From: Alicyclobacillaceae bacterium
GTDB taxonomy: Bacteria > Bacillota > Bacilli > Kyrpidiales > Kyrpidiaceae
Reading direction: 5' to 3'
Length of the DNA: 64,000 bases
Assembly (NCBI GenBank): GCA_029961045.1
Contig: JASBVN010000004.1
Span: 124,001-188,000, forward strand
Shown in pieces: positions 17,520 through 26,819 of the stretch; position 1 is the stretch's first letter, and each line of letters opens with the position of its first letter. The translations under genes were made by a program, and so were the position numbers. The notes beneath the pieces are model-generated. The model saw only the letters and a list, made by a program, of their open reading frames with translations. It did not search any database and was not told the origin of the DNA.

Positions 17520-18608
17520 TCAGTATATGCGAATCGGCTGGTAAAAGGTATCCCGTTCCACCGGTACGCGCCCCGCTCCTTTGATGAGCCACACCAGTTC
17601 ATCTCGGGTCAGGGATTGTTCGGTGAGGGCGCCTCCCGCGTGGCTGATTCGCTCTTCGACCAGGGTGCCGTGAACGTCGGAAGACCCGAAATACAGGGCG
17701 AGTTGGGTCAATTTGGTGCCGATGTTGATCCAGTACGCCTTGATGTGCGGGACGTTGTCCACGATCAGCCGGCTGACGGCAATGGTCCGCAGGTCGTCGT
17801 CCGCCGAAGTGCGTTTCTTGATCGAGGAGGTTTTGAACCGCGGCTGTACCGCCAAGGGAATGAAGGCCAGAAAACCTTGGGTTTCGTCTTGGAGTTCCCG
17901 GATGTAGATCATGTGTTGAACCCGTTCCTCCACCGTTTCGATCGATCCGTACAGCATGGTGGCGTGGGTTTTCATTCCCAGGCGATGGGCAATGCGGTGT
18001 ACTTCGAGCCATTGTTGTACTGAGGCTTTTTCCACCGCCATCTTCTGGCGGTAACGCTCGCTGAGGATCTCCGCCCCGCCGCCGGGTAAGCTCTCCACTC
18101 CGGCGTCCATCAGGCGCCTCAAGACCTGCTCCACGGAAAGCCCGGAAAGGCGGTGAAAAAAATCGACCTCGGCGGCCGTATACGCTTTGATGGTGACATC
18201 CGGATAGTGTTCTTTCAAAGCCCGGACTACGTCCACGTAATACTCAAAAGGAACCGTGTGGTTGTGCCCGCCGACGATGTGAAATTCCCGAATCCCCGGG
18301 GTCCAGCGCTCCCGCACGTAGGCGAGCACTTCCTCCGGGGACATGGTGTAAGCTCCTTCCGCCCCCGGATCCCGGCGAAAATGGCAAAAACGGCAGTGGG
18401 CTTCACAGACGTTGGTGGGATTGATGTACATGTTTTGGATGAAATAAACCTTTCGCTGATTGATTCGCTCGTTGACCAGGTTGGCCAGGCGGCCGACGGC
18501 CAGCAAATCTTCACACTGGTACAGACGAATTCCGTCTTCCAGGGTCAGACGTTCGCCTCGCTCCACCTTTTCGGCGATGTCGGCAATGCCGCTCATTTGT
18601 ATCACCAT
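17520..18608 (-). CDS. mqnE: Aminodeoxyfutalosine synthase-type radical SAM enzyme (MqnE, futalosine menaquinone pathway)
   Basis: CEAHCRFCHFRRDPG radical-SAM CxxxCxxC motif; IVGGHNHTVPFEYYVD; AYTAAEVDFF. Confidence 0.85.
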   Translation of the reverse strand: MVIQMSGIADIAEKVERGERLTLEDGIRLYQCEDLLAVGRLANLVNERINQRKVYFIQNMYINPTNVCEAHCRFCHFRRDPGAEGAYTMSPEEVLAYVRERWTPGIREFHIVGGHNHTVPFEYYVDVVRALKEHYPDVTIKAYTAAEVDFFHRLSGLSVEQVLRRLMDAGVESLPGGGAEILSERYRQKMAVEKASVQQWLEVHRIAHRLGMKTHATMLYGSIETVEERVQHMIYIRELQDETQGFLAFIPLAVQPRFKTSSIKKRTSADDDLRTIAVSRLIVDNVPHIKAYWINIGTKLTQLALYFGSSDVHGTLVEERISHAGGALTEQSLTRDELVWLIKGAGRVPVERDTFYQPIRIY

Positions 18609-18663
18609 CTTTCGAAACTTGCAGCCGAGGGAGCTCGATGGAAAGGTCCTCTTGACGTCATTA

Positions 18664-18692
18664 AGTATAGGAGTGTAAAACTAAGGTGTCAA
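18664..18692 (-). promoter_or_regulatory. Sigma-A promoter for mqnE
   Basis: Minus strand TTGACA (18692-18687), 17 nt, TATACT (18669-18664). Confidence 0.65.
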
Positions 18693-18721
18693 CGAAGCGG
18701 GGAAGCAAAGGAGGTAGAAGC

Positions 18722-18748
18722 AAAAAAAATGCGCCGTCGGCGGCGCAT
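18722..18748 (-). terminator. Terminator at the stop codon of the YgiT-like gene
   Basis: Minus strand ATGCGCCG-CCGA-CGGCGCAT followed by TTTTTT. Confidence 0.75.
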
Positions 18749-19179
18749 CATTCGGCTGTGGGAACGGCGGGCGGCTGTGTGATCGCCTTGAGGCGCACTT
18801 TGAGTTCTTCTTCCCAGTCGGAGTCTCCGACGGCCCGAGCCAAATTGATCAGGTCCAGCAGGGCGTCGATTTGATCGGGAATGTATCGCTTCTCCAGCAA
18901 GACCCGTTCGTCGGGAGGGTACGCTTCGAGGATCTCCCGGACGCGATCTTCGCCGACGAATTCCCGGAAATTGGCCTCGCGGACGCCGTCGGCCGCACAA
19001 TTGTGGGCGATCATGGTAAAATCGAGCGTGACGGCGGGAGCGACGTGCCACCGGTTGCAGGTGGGGCACACCAGGACCGGTACATCATGAATGAACACCG
19101 GGCCTTCGGCGTAGACGTTTTGCAACGACGCCACCATGGTCATTCCGCAGCAGAAATCCATCCGGTTTCCCTCCCGCAT
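18748..19179 (-). CDS. YgiT-type zinc-finger-like protein
   Basis: FCCGMTMV...HDVPVLVCPTCNRWHVAP (two cysteine pairs) and C-terminal helical region. Confidence 0.5.
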   Translation of the reverse strand: MREGNRMDFCCGMTMVASLQNVYAEGPVFIHDVPVLVCPTCNRWHVAPAVTLDFTMIAHNCAADGVREANFREFVGEDRVREILEAYPPDERVLLEKRYIPDQIDALLDLINLARAVGDSDWEEELKVRLKAITQPPAVPTAE

Positions 19180-19285
19180 GCGCCGGACATGCGCCCGAAT
19201 TGTTAAGTCCGTGTTTGACTTTTATTATAGCAGAGAGAATGCAGAAAAGGAATGGACCACTCGTCGATGGGTCCAATCCTCTTCA

Positions 19286-19314
19286 TTGACGGAAATCCGA
19301 AGATGTGGTAAGAT
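19286..19314 (+). promoter_or_regulatory. Sigma-A promoter for T-box/ilvA transcript
   Basis: TTGACG (19286-19291), 17 nt, TAAGAT (19309-19314). Confidence 0.6.
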
Positions 19315-19320
19315 GGAACA

Positions 19321-19628
19321 AATTAGTGAATGTGATAACGCCGATGACCGGGACGAGTACCCAGTTCCGAGGTGGACAGAGAGTCTCCGGTAGCTGAGAA
19401 GGAGATCCACTGGAGGCTGTGGGAAGATCCCCCGAGAGGTGCAACCCGAAATTCCGTTCGCAGCAGAGGCGGGCGGAAGAGTAAGCGTTGCCGCGTTCCT
19501 CGCGTTACAGGGGCCGCGCGCCGCAGGCGCGCCGGAATGGAGGAGGGCGGAGGCCGCCGTATGCCGGCATCCGCCAACCAGGGTGGTACCGCGGGAAAAA
19601 ACCCGTCCCTGAGGGGATGGGATTTTTT
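19321..19628 (+). promoter_or_regulatory. T-box leader (tRNA-sensing riboswitch) upstream of threonine deaminase
   Basis: ACGAGTACCC, CAGAGAGTC, GCTGAGAAGGAG, CGTTACAG and canonical T-box AGGGTGGTACCGCGGG (19580-19595); terminator 19602-19628. Confidence 0.93.
19602..19628 (+). terminator. T-box attenuator terminator
   Basis: CCCGTCCC-TGAG-GGGATGGG followed by ATTTTTTA. Confidence 0.85.
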
Positions 19629-19700
19629 ATTCTGGCCAAAAAAAGACCGATCGGCTCCGGAAGGATCGGAAGGGCAGGAGGGGTTTATCTTGGGGATTGG

Positions 19701-20690
19701 CTGACTCTGGAAGATGTGCAGGAGGCGGCTCGGCGACTGGAGACGGTGATCCACCATTTTCCGCTTCAGCGATCGCAGACCTTCAGCCGCCTGTGCAACA
19801 ATCAAGTATACCTTAAATTAGAAAATCTACAAAAAACAGGAGCATTTAAGATTCGTGGCGCCTACAACAAAATCGCCAGTCTGACGCCGGAGGCGCGCTC
19901 GAAAGGAATCTTCAGCGCATCGGCGGGAAATCACGCCCAGGGAGTGGCGCTCGCAGCCTCCCGGTTCGGGGCGCCCTGTACCATCGTGATGCCCGAGGGG
20001 GCCCCCGAAGCGAAGATTACGGCCACCCGCGGGTACGGTTCCAGGGTGGAGTTGGCGGGAGCCACTTACGACGATGCGCACGCGTACGCCCAGCGCCTCT
20101 GTGAAGAACAGGGCGGGACATTTGTCCACGCTTTCGACGATTTAATGGTCATGGCCGGCCAGGGCACCATTGCCTTGGAGATCCTGGCGGAGTTGCCGGA
20201 TGTCGACGCAGTGGTGGTGCCGGTGGGGGGAGGAGGTCTGATCGCCGGAATCGCGACGGCGGTCAAGGCCATCAATCCCAGGATCAAAGTGTTCGGCGTA
20301 CAGGCCGCCGGCGCCGCGGCGGCGGTCCGGTCGGTCCGGGAGGGGCGGAGAGTCACTCTTCCGGATGTGGCGACGGTAGCCGACGGGATTGCGGTCAAGT
20401 CGCCCGGAGAATTGACGCTGCAACACATCGTCCGGTGGGTCGACGATCTGGTGGCCGTGTCCGATGAAGCGATTTTGCGGGCGATGTATGCGTTTCTGGA
20501 ACGGACCAAAATGCTGGTCGAGGGGGCCGGGGCAGTGGGACTGGCGGCGCTCCTCGAAGGGGTTTTGCCCGTACGGCAAAAAAAAGTGGTGCTCGTGGTC
20601 AGCGGCGGAAATGTCGACATCGCCAAGCTGGCTTCCCTGCGCCCGCTGGACCGGTCGGAAAGCCCGGTGTTCTCCGGGGAATCCCGGTGA
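19701..20690 (+). CDS. ilvA: Threonine ammonia-lyase, TdcB-like without ACT domain (start codon uncertain)
   Basis: LTLEDVQEAARRLE...TGAFKIRGAYNK (PLP Lys), SAGNHAQGVA, PVGGGGLIAG; frame open from 19488; ends without C-terminal ACT/ACT-like domain. Confidence 0.88.
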   Translation: MTLEDVQEAARRLETVIHHFPLQRSQTFSRLCNNQVYLKLENLQKTGAFKIRGAYNKIASLTPEARSKGIFSASAGNHAQGVALAASRFGAPCTIVMPEGAPEAKITATRGYGSRVELAGATYDDAHAYAQRLCEEQGGTFVHAFDDLMVMAGQGTIALEILAELPDVDAVVVPVGGGGLIAGIATAVKAINPRIKVFGVQAAGAAAAVRSVREGRRVTLPDVATVADGIAVKSPGELTLQHIVRWVDDLVAVSDEAILRAMYAFLERTKMLVEGAGAVGLAALLEGVLPVRQKKVVLVVSGGNVDIAKLASLRPLDRSESPVFSGESR

Positions 20691-20871
20691 GTTATCCGCG
20701 CCGAAGGCCGCCGCGGGCATGCGGTGCTGAGCGGGGCGGGGGAATTGTAATTCGCCGCGAAATGGTCTATGTTTGGAGAGGAGCGCCGATCACCCGGGGG
20801 CACTGCGGACGGACGCCGGTGAAGGAGCATACTAGGTCCAAGAGGGTTTCGCATACTGGGGGGCGTGGAAA

Positions 20872-21033
20872 TTGAACGGAGATTACGTGTTGCGGTGTAT
20901 GTTGTGCGGGGAGACCGCCGCTGTCTCCGAGCGTGAGGCGGACAGGCTCCGCGCGGCCAAAGAGGGGGCCGCGTACATTTGCGAACTTTGCCGGAACCGG
21001 GTCCGTTACGAAAGCGAACGCCGGCGGCGGTGA
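20872..21033 (+). CDS. YlaI-like (DUF2197) small zinc-ribbon protein
   Basis: [53 protein letters not shown]: two CxxC pairs; absent from the supplied ORF track (TTG start). Confidence 0.6.
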   Translation: MNGDYVLRCMLCGETAAVSEREADRLRAAKEGAAYICELCRNRVRYESERRRR

Positions 21034-21130
21034 CCTCCCGGGCGGCGGCCGCGATGAGTGGCGCGCTGACCGGGGTGGCGTCCGGAGACAGCCTTTGGGG
21101 TCGGGAAACTGTCGTAAGGGAGGACCGCGA

Positions 21131-22288
21131 ATGAACATTCACGAGTATCAGGGCAAGGCCATCTTGAAAGAGTACGGGGTGGCGGTCCCGAGGGGACGGG
21201 TGGCGTTCAGCGTCGAGGAAGCCGTGCAGATCGCCGAAGAACTCGGCGGCCGGGCCGTTGTGAAGGCGCAAATTCACGCCGGGGGCCGCGGCAAGGCCGG
21301 CGGGGTCAAAGTGGCCAAGTCCCTTGACGAAGTCCGGAGATATGCCGGCGAGTTGCTCGGTATGACCCTCGTCACCCACCAAACCGGCCCCGAGGGGAAA
21401 GTGGTCAAGCGGCTTTTAATTGAGGAATTGACCGATATTCAAAAGGAATATTACATAGGGTTGGTCGTCGACAGGGCATCGGGCCGGGTGGTGATGATGG
21501 CCTCCGAGGAAGGCGGCACCGAAATCGAAGAGGTGGCGGCCAAAACTCCGGAAAAGATCGTCCGTGAGACCATCGACCCGGCGGTGGGACTGCAGCCCTT
21601 CCAAGCCCGAAAACTGGCCTTTGCCATCCACATCCCCAAGCCGTTGGTCAACCAAGCGGTTCAATTTATGATGGGCCTGTATCAGGCTTTTGTGGACAAG
21701 GATTGTTCGGTGGCGGAAATCAATCCCCTTGTCGTGACGGGAGACGGCAAGGTGCTGGCCCTCGATGCGAAACTCAATTTTGACAGCAACGCCCTATTCC
21801 GGCACCCCGAATTGTTGGAACTTCGCGATCCCGACGAAGAAGATCCCCGGGAACAGCAGGCCGCCCAATTTGGTTTGAGCTACATCGCGCTGGACGGCAA
21901 CATCGGGTGCATGGTCAACGGAGCCGGCCTCGCGATGGCGACGATGGACATCATCAAATACTACGGCGGTGAGCCGGCCAATTTCCTCGACGTCGGCGGC
22001 GGCGCCAGCGCCGAAAAGGTGACCGAAGCGTTCAAAATCATCCTCCAGGATTCAAAGGTGAAAGGGATTCTCGTCAACATTTTCGGCGGGATCATGAAGT
22101 GCGACGTCATTGCCACCGGAGTGGTGGAAGCGGCAAAGCAGATCGGGCTCGATCGGCCCTTGGTGGTCCGTTTGGAGGGGACCAATGTGGAACTCGGGAA
22201 GAAAATTTTAGAGGAATCCGGTCTCCGGATCGTGCCGGCGGATTCGATGGCCGATGCGGCGCAGAAGATCGTTTCTTTGGTGAAATGA
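21131..22288 (+). CDS. sucC: Succinyl-CoA ligase (ADP-forming) beta subunit
   Basis: [22 protein letters not shown]...[10 protein letters not shown]. Confidence 0.97.
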   Translation: MNIHEYQGKAILKEYGVAVPRGRVAFSVEEAVQIAEELGGRAVVKAQIHAGGRGKAGGVKVAKSLDEVRRYAGELLGMTLVTHQTGPEGKVVKRLLIEELTDIQKEYYIGLVVDRASGRVVMMASEEGGTEIEEVAAKTPEKIVRETIDPAVGLQPFQARKLAFAIHIPKPLVNQAVQFMMGLYQAFVDKDCSVAEINPLVVTGDGKVLALDAKLNFDSNALFRHPELLELRDPDEEDPREQQAAQFGLSYIALDGNIGCMVNGAGLAMATMDIIKYYGGEPANFLDVGGGASAEKVTEAFKIILQDSKVKGILVNIFGGIMKCDVIATGVVEAAKQIGLDRPLVVRLEGTNVELGKKILEESGLRIVPADSMADAAQKIVSLVK

Positions 22289-22306
22289 CGTCGGGGAGGT
22301 AAAGGT

Positions 22307-23230
22307 ATGAGTATTCTGGTCAACCGAGATACGAAGGTGGTCACGCAGGGGATTACCGGCGCGACGGGGTTGTTCCACACGAAACAGGCGTTGGAGTACG
22401 GGACGAAGGTAGTAGCCGGCGTGACCCCCGGCAAGGGAGGCACGACCGTCGAAGGGATCCCGGTGTTCGACACGGTGGCGGAGGCGGTGAAGGAAACCGG
22501 TGCGAATGCCTCGGTGATTTACGTCCCGCCGGCCTTTGCCGCGGACGCCATCATGGAGGCGGTGGACGCGGCCGTCGAATTGGTCATCTGCATCACCGAG
22601 GGCATTCCCGTACTGGACATGGTCCGGGTCAAGCGGTATATGGAAGGGAAAAAGACGCGCCTGATCGGCCCCAACTGCCCCGGCGTCATCACCCCTGGAG
22701 AGTGCAAGATCGGTATCATGCCGGGATACATTCATTTGCCCGGCCACGTGGGAGTCGTGTCCCGGAGCGGGACTCTGACCTATGAGGCGGTTCACCAATT
22801 GTCCACCCGGGGCATCGGCCAATCGACGGCGGTGGGCATCGGCGGGGACCCGGTGAACGGGACCAATTTCATCGATGTCCTGAAAATGTTCAATGAAGAT
22901 CCCGATACTTACGCGGTGATCATGATCGGCGAAATCGGCGGTACCGCTGAAGAAGAGGCGGCGGAATGGATCCGTCGGAACATGTCAAAGCCGGTAGTCG
23001 GCTTTGTCGCCGGCGCCACCGCCCCCAAGGGGAAACGAATGGGGCACGCCGGTGCCATCATTTCCGGAGGCAAGGGGACGGCCGCAGAAAAGATTGCCAA
23101 GATGCAAGAGTGCGGCATTCGCGTGGCTCCGACCCCGGCCCAGATGGGAGAGACTTTAGTCGAGGTCCTGAAGGAGCGGGGCCTGTTGGAGAAGTGCATC
23201 ACGGCGCCGGAGCGGGCAAAGCTGAGCTGA
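22307..23230 (+). CDS. sucD: Succinyl-CoA ligase alpha subunit
   Basis: [59 protein letters not shown]. Confidence 0.97.
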   Translation: MSILVNRDTKVVTQGITGATGLFHTKQALEYGTKVVAGVTPGKGGTTVEGIPVFDTVAEAVKETGANASVIYVPPAFAADAIMEAVDAAVELVICITEGIPVLDMVRVKRYMEGKKTRLIGPNCPGVITPGECKIGIMPGYIHLPGHVGVVSRSGTLTYEAVHQLSTRGIGQSTAVGIGGDPVNGTNFIDVLKMFNEDPDTYAVIMIGEIGGTAEEEAAEWIRRNMSKPVVGFVAGATAPKGKRMGHAGAIISGGKGTAAEKIAKMQECGIRVAPTPAQMGETLVEVLKERGLLEKCITAPERAKLS

Positions 23231-23246
23231 AACATGTTTGAAAAAA

Positions 23247-23298
23247 GGGGCTATCCCTTCAGTAGCTTGGCTACTTGGGGGAGGGCCCCGTCTTTTTA
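23247..23298 (+). terminator. Terminator after sucCD
   Basis: GGGGC...AGTAGC-TTG-GCTACT...GCCCC followed by GTCTTTTTAT. Confidence 0.75.
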
Positions 23299-23425
23299 TC
23301 AACAGCAGAGTGAACCTTTTGAATTTCAATGAATACATTTCACAAGAGGACCGCCCCTCGCCGCCCCCGAACCTTTGTGGTGACGATCCTCCGGATTGTA
23401 CGACACCCAGAGGAGGGTGGGCGCT

Positions 23426-24547
23426 GTGAGTCAAAGCGGGATGCGGCCAGCAGACCTGGACCGCCGGGGAGAGAGGAAATCCTTGATCGCCCTCTCCCGT
23501 ATTGCGGGGATCGGGACGACTACGTTGAGTCGATGGTACGCGCGGTTCGGTACTTTTGCCAATGTCTGGACGGCCTCGCGGGCGGAGATCCGGGAGGGAA
23601 TCGGCCGGCTCGACTCCCGGGTGGAGGAACGGATTTTGCGCCTGCAACAGGGGGGGCCCGAACCGGACGGAGAGGGAGAGATCTGGACGATTACCCGTCT
23701 GGATCCCGAATATCCCCGGCGTCTTGCCGATCTTTCTGATCCGCCGTGGGTGCTGTACGGGGTCGGAGATCCTGGAGTTCTCCGAGACGGTCCCGCTTTG
23801 GCGGTGGTGGGGACCCGAACGCCGACCCCGTACGGCAGGCAGATGGCCCTCCGCTGGAGCCGTTTGTTGGCGGCGCGCGGCGTGGTGATCGTATCCGGCC
23901 TGGCGCGGGGGATAGACGGGATCGCTCACCGCGGTGCCCTTGAGGCCGGGGGGCGAACGGTGGCGATTCTCGGAGGCGGCCTCGGCCATCTGTATCCGCC
24001 CGAACACCGGGGGCTCGCCGCCGAGATCGCCCGGAGTGCTGGGGCGGTCCTGAGCGAATATCCTCCCGACGTCCGACCGCTTCCGGGCTTGTTTCCCGTC
24101 CGAAACCGCTTGATCAGCGGGCTGGCCGACGGGGTTCTCGTCGTCGAAGCAGGTGAAAAAAGCGGTGCCCTCGGCACGGCATCCCATGCCCTCGACCAGG
24201 GAAAAGAAGTCTTCGCGGTACCGGGGCCCGCCAACGCTCTGTCGAGCCGCGGAACGAACCGCCTGATCCAGGACGGGGCGAAACTGGTGCTCGATGCGGA
24301 GGATCTCCTGGAGGAATTCCCCCATTGGCGACTCCGGGACGCGGGGGAGGACCAGGGGGAGGGACAAGCGGCCGATCCCGGAAGGAACAAAGTGCTCCAG
24401 GCCGTCGAAGAAGGGTGCGGGACAGTGGAGCGGATCGTCCGGCGGACCGGTCTCAGCGGAACGGCGGTTTTGGAGATTATAACTTTTTTAGAATTAGAAG
24501 GAAAAATAAGGCGCGGCCCAGGGGGGCTGTACGAGCGTTTGCGTTGA
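23426..24547 (+). CDS. dprA: DNA-processing protein DprA (Smf)
   Basis: LAVVGTRTPTPYGRQMA, VSGLARGIDGIAHRGAL, AVPGPANALSSRGTNRLIQDGAKLV; GTG start with AGGAGGG SD. Confidence 0.93.
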   Translation: MSQSGMRPADLDRRGERKSLIALSRIAGIGTTTLSRWYARFGTFANVWTASRAEIREGIGRLDSRVEERILRLQQGGPEPDGEGEIWTITRLDPEYPRRLADLSDPPWVLYGVGDPGVLRDGPALAVVGTRTPTPYGRQMALRWSRLLAARGVVIVSGLARGIDGIAHRGALEAGGRTVAILGGGLGHLYPPEHRGLAAEIARSAGAVLSEYPPDVRPLPGLFPVRNRLISGLADGVLVVEAGEKSGALGTASHALDQGKEVFAVPGPANALSSRGTNRLIQDGAKLVLDAEDLLEEFPHWRLRDAGEDQGEGQAADPGRNKVLQAVEEGCGTVERIVRRTGLSGTAVLEIITFLELEGKIRRGPGGLYERLR

Positions 24548-24586
24548 GAGCCCGGGCGGGGCGCTGCCGTTCCGGGATCGGTTTCG

Positions 24587-24616
24587 TTGCACAGAACCGG
24601 TGGATAGTGGTAATAT
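24587..24616 (+). promoter_or_regulatory. Candidate promoter for topA
   Basis: TTGCAC (24587-24592), 18 nt, TAATAT (24611-24616). Confidence 0.45.
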
Positions 24617-24683
24617 TGTGGCATCCGCGGGCAGACCCTCGACCCCACTGTCTGAACTCGTAGCGGAAAAGGGGGAGAATGCG

Positions 24684-26807
24684 GTGGTAGATTACCTCGT
24701 CATCGTGGAATCTCCCGCTAAGGCAAAGACGATTGGAAAATACCTCGGGAAAAAATATATGGTCAAGGCGTCTATGGGACATGTCCGCGATTTGCCGAAA
24801 AGCCAGCTGGGGGTCGATATCGACCGCGATTTTGCCCCCCGTTACATCACCATCCGGGGAAAGGGCGAGATTTTGAAGTCCCTGCGGGAGGCCGGCCGCA
24901 AGGTGAAGCGCATCTACTTGGCCGCCGACCCCGATCGGGAAGGAGAGGCCATTGCTTGGCACCTCGCTTCGTATCTGGACCTGAACCCGCAGGATCCGTG
25001 CCGGGTGGTGTTTCACGAAATCACCAAACAGGCGGTGCAAGACGCCTTTGCCCATCCGCGGCCGATCAATTTCGATTTGGTGCACGCCCAACAGGCCAGG
25101 CGGATCTTGGACCGGCTCGTGGGGTATAAGATCAGTCCCCTTTTGTGGCGGAAGGTCCGGAAGGGCCTCAGCGCCGGCCGGGTCCAGTCGGTCGCTCTGC
25201 GTCTCGTCTGCGATCGGGAACGGGAAATCCGGGAGTTCCGGCCGGAAGAATATTGGACCATCACCGCCCGGTTTGCCGTCGGCGGAAAGACCTTTCAGGC
25301 AAAATTTACAGGATTCGGCGAGGAAAAGGCGGAGCTGCGCAACGAAGAGGAAGTCCGTGCCGTTCTTCGGCGCATCGAAGGGCATCCTTTTGTGGTGGCT
25401 AAGGTCAAGCGCAGCGAACGGCGGCGCAATCCGGCCGCTCCGTTTACCACGAGCAGCCTGCAGCAAGAGGCCGCCAGGAAATTGAACTTCCGGGCGCAAA
25501 AGACCATGTCGGTGGCACAGCAGCTGTACGAGGGCCTGGAGTTGGGACCGGAAGGAAGCGTCGGGCTCATCACTTATATGCGGACCGACTCGACCCGCGT
25601 GTCTCCGGTGGCCCAGGCGGAGGCCCGGCGGTATATCGAGGATCATTTCGGTCAGGAATACGTTCCGGCGTCCGCCAAACAATACCAGAGCCGGGCCGGG
25701 GCCCAAGACGCCCATGAAGCGATCCGCCCCACGGAGGTGGCCCGACATCCCGAGGCGGTCAAGGAATTTCTGAACCGGGACCAGTACCGCCTCTACAAGT
25801 TGATCTGGGAGCGATTTGTGGCCAGCCAGATGGCCCCGGCGGTTCTCGATACCGTTTCGGTGGATCTCCGGGCGGGCGAAGCCGTTTTTCGAGCCAATGG
25901 CTCGAAGATCAAGTTTCCGGGGTTCATGACCCTGTACATCGAAGGGGAGGACGACGCAAAGGAAGAGGAAAACTCCGATCTTCCCGATTTGGAAGAGGGA
26001 ATGGTCCTGCCCCAGCCCGAACTGGATCCGAAGCAACATTTTACGCAACCGCCGCCCCGCTATTCGGAAGCGCGACTGGTCAAGACCATGGAGGAGCTGG
26101 GGATCGGCCGTCCGAGCACCTACGCTCCGACCCTGGAGACCATTCAAAAGCGGGGATACGTGGTGCTCGAAGACAAGCGGTTCGTCCCTACGGAGTTGGG
26201 GGAGTTGGTGATCGATCTCCTCAAAGAGTTTTTCCCGCAGATCATCGATGTGGAATTCACGGCCCAGATGGAGGAGAAACTGGACGGTATCGAGGAAGGG
26301 CGGGTCAACTGGGTGGAGATGCTGGAGGATTTCTATCAAGATTTCCAGACCCAGTTGGACGCAGCGGAGCGGTTGATGCAGCAGGTGCAGCTGCAAGACG
26401 AGGAGTCGGATGAGGTGTGCGAGAAATGCGGGCGCAAGATGGTGTACAAGCACGGGCGGTTCGGAAAGTTTCTCGCCTGTCCCGGATTTCCGGAGTGCCG
26501 GAACACCAAACCGATCCTCAAGGAGATCGATGTAGCTTGTCCGAAATGCGGAGGGGCCGTCGTCGAGCGGAGAGGCAAGCGAGGACGGGTCTTTTACGGG
26601 TGTAAAAACTATCCCGAGTGCGATTTCGTCGTTTGGGACAGGCCGACGGGCGGACGGTGCCCCGCCTGCGGCGCTCTGCTGGTGGCGAAGCGCCAAAAGG
26701 ACCGGGAAATCGTCCAGTGCAGCGATCCCCGCTGCGGGTATAGAGCGGAGGGGGACCGACCGGCCGGCGAAGGAGGGGTTTCCGAGATCGTCAAGACCAT
26801 GACGTGA
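24684..26807 (+). CDS. topA: DNA topoisomerase I
   Basis: YLVIVESPAKAKTIGKYLG; LITYMRTDSTRVS active site; C-terminal Cys4 zinc motifs. Confidence 0.96.
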   Translation: MVDYLVIVESPAKAKTIGKYLGKKYMVKASMGHVRDLPKSQLGVDIDRDFAPRYITIRGKGEILKSLREAGRKVKRIYLAADPDREGEAIAWHLASYLDLNPQDPCRVVFHEITKQAVQDAFAHPRPINFDLVHAQQARRILDRLVGYKISPLLWRKVRKGLSAGRVQSVALRLVCDREREIREFRPEEYWTITARFAVGGKTFQAKFTGFGEEKAELRNEEEVRAVLRRIEGHPFVVAKVKRSERRRNPAAPFTTSSLQQEAARKLNFRAQKTMSVAQQLYEGLELGPEGSVGLITYMRTDSTRVSPVAQAEARRYIEDHFGQEYVPASAKQYQSRAGAQDAHEAIRPTEVARHPEAVKEFLNRDQYRLYKLIWERFVASQMAPAVLDTVSVDLRAGEAVFRANGSKIKFPGFMTLYIEGEDDAKEEENSDLPDLEEGMVLPQPELDPKQHFTQPPPRYSEARLVKTMEELGIGRPSTYAPTLETIQKRGYVVLEDKRFVPTELGELVIDLLKEFFPQIIDVEFTAQMEEKLDGIEEGRVNWVEMLEDFYQDFQTQLDAAERLMQQVQLQDEESDEVCEKCGRKMVYKHGRFGKFLACPGFPECRNTKPILKEIDVACPKCGGAVVERRGKRGRVFYGCKNYPECDFVVWDRPTGGRCPACGALLVAKRQKDREIVQCSDPRCGYRAEGDRPAGEGGVSEIVKTMT

Positions 26808-26819
26808 GGGGGTGGACCG

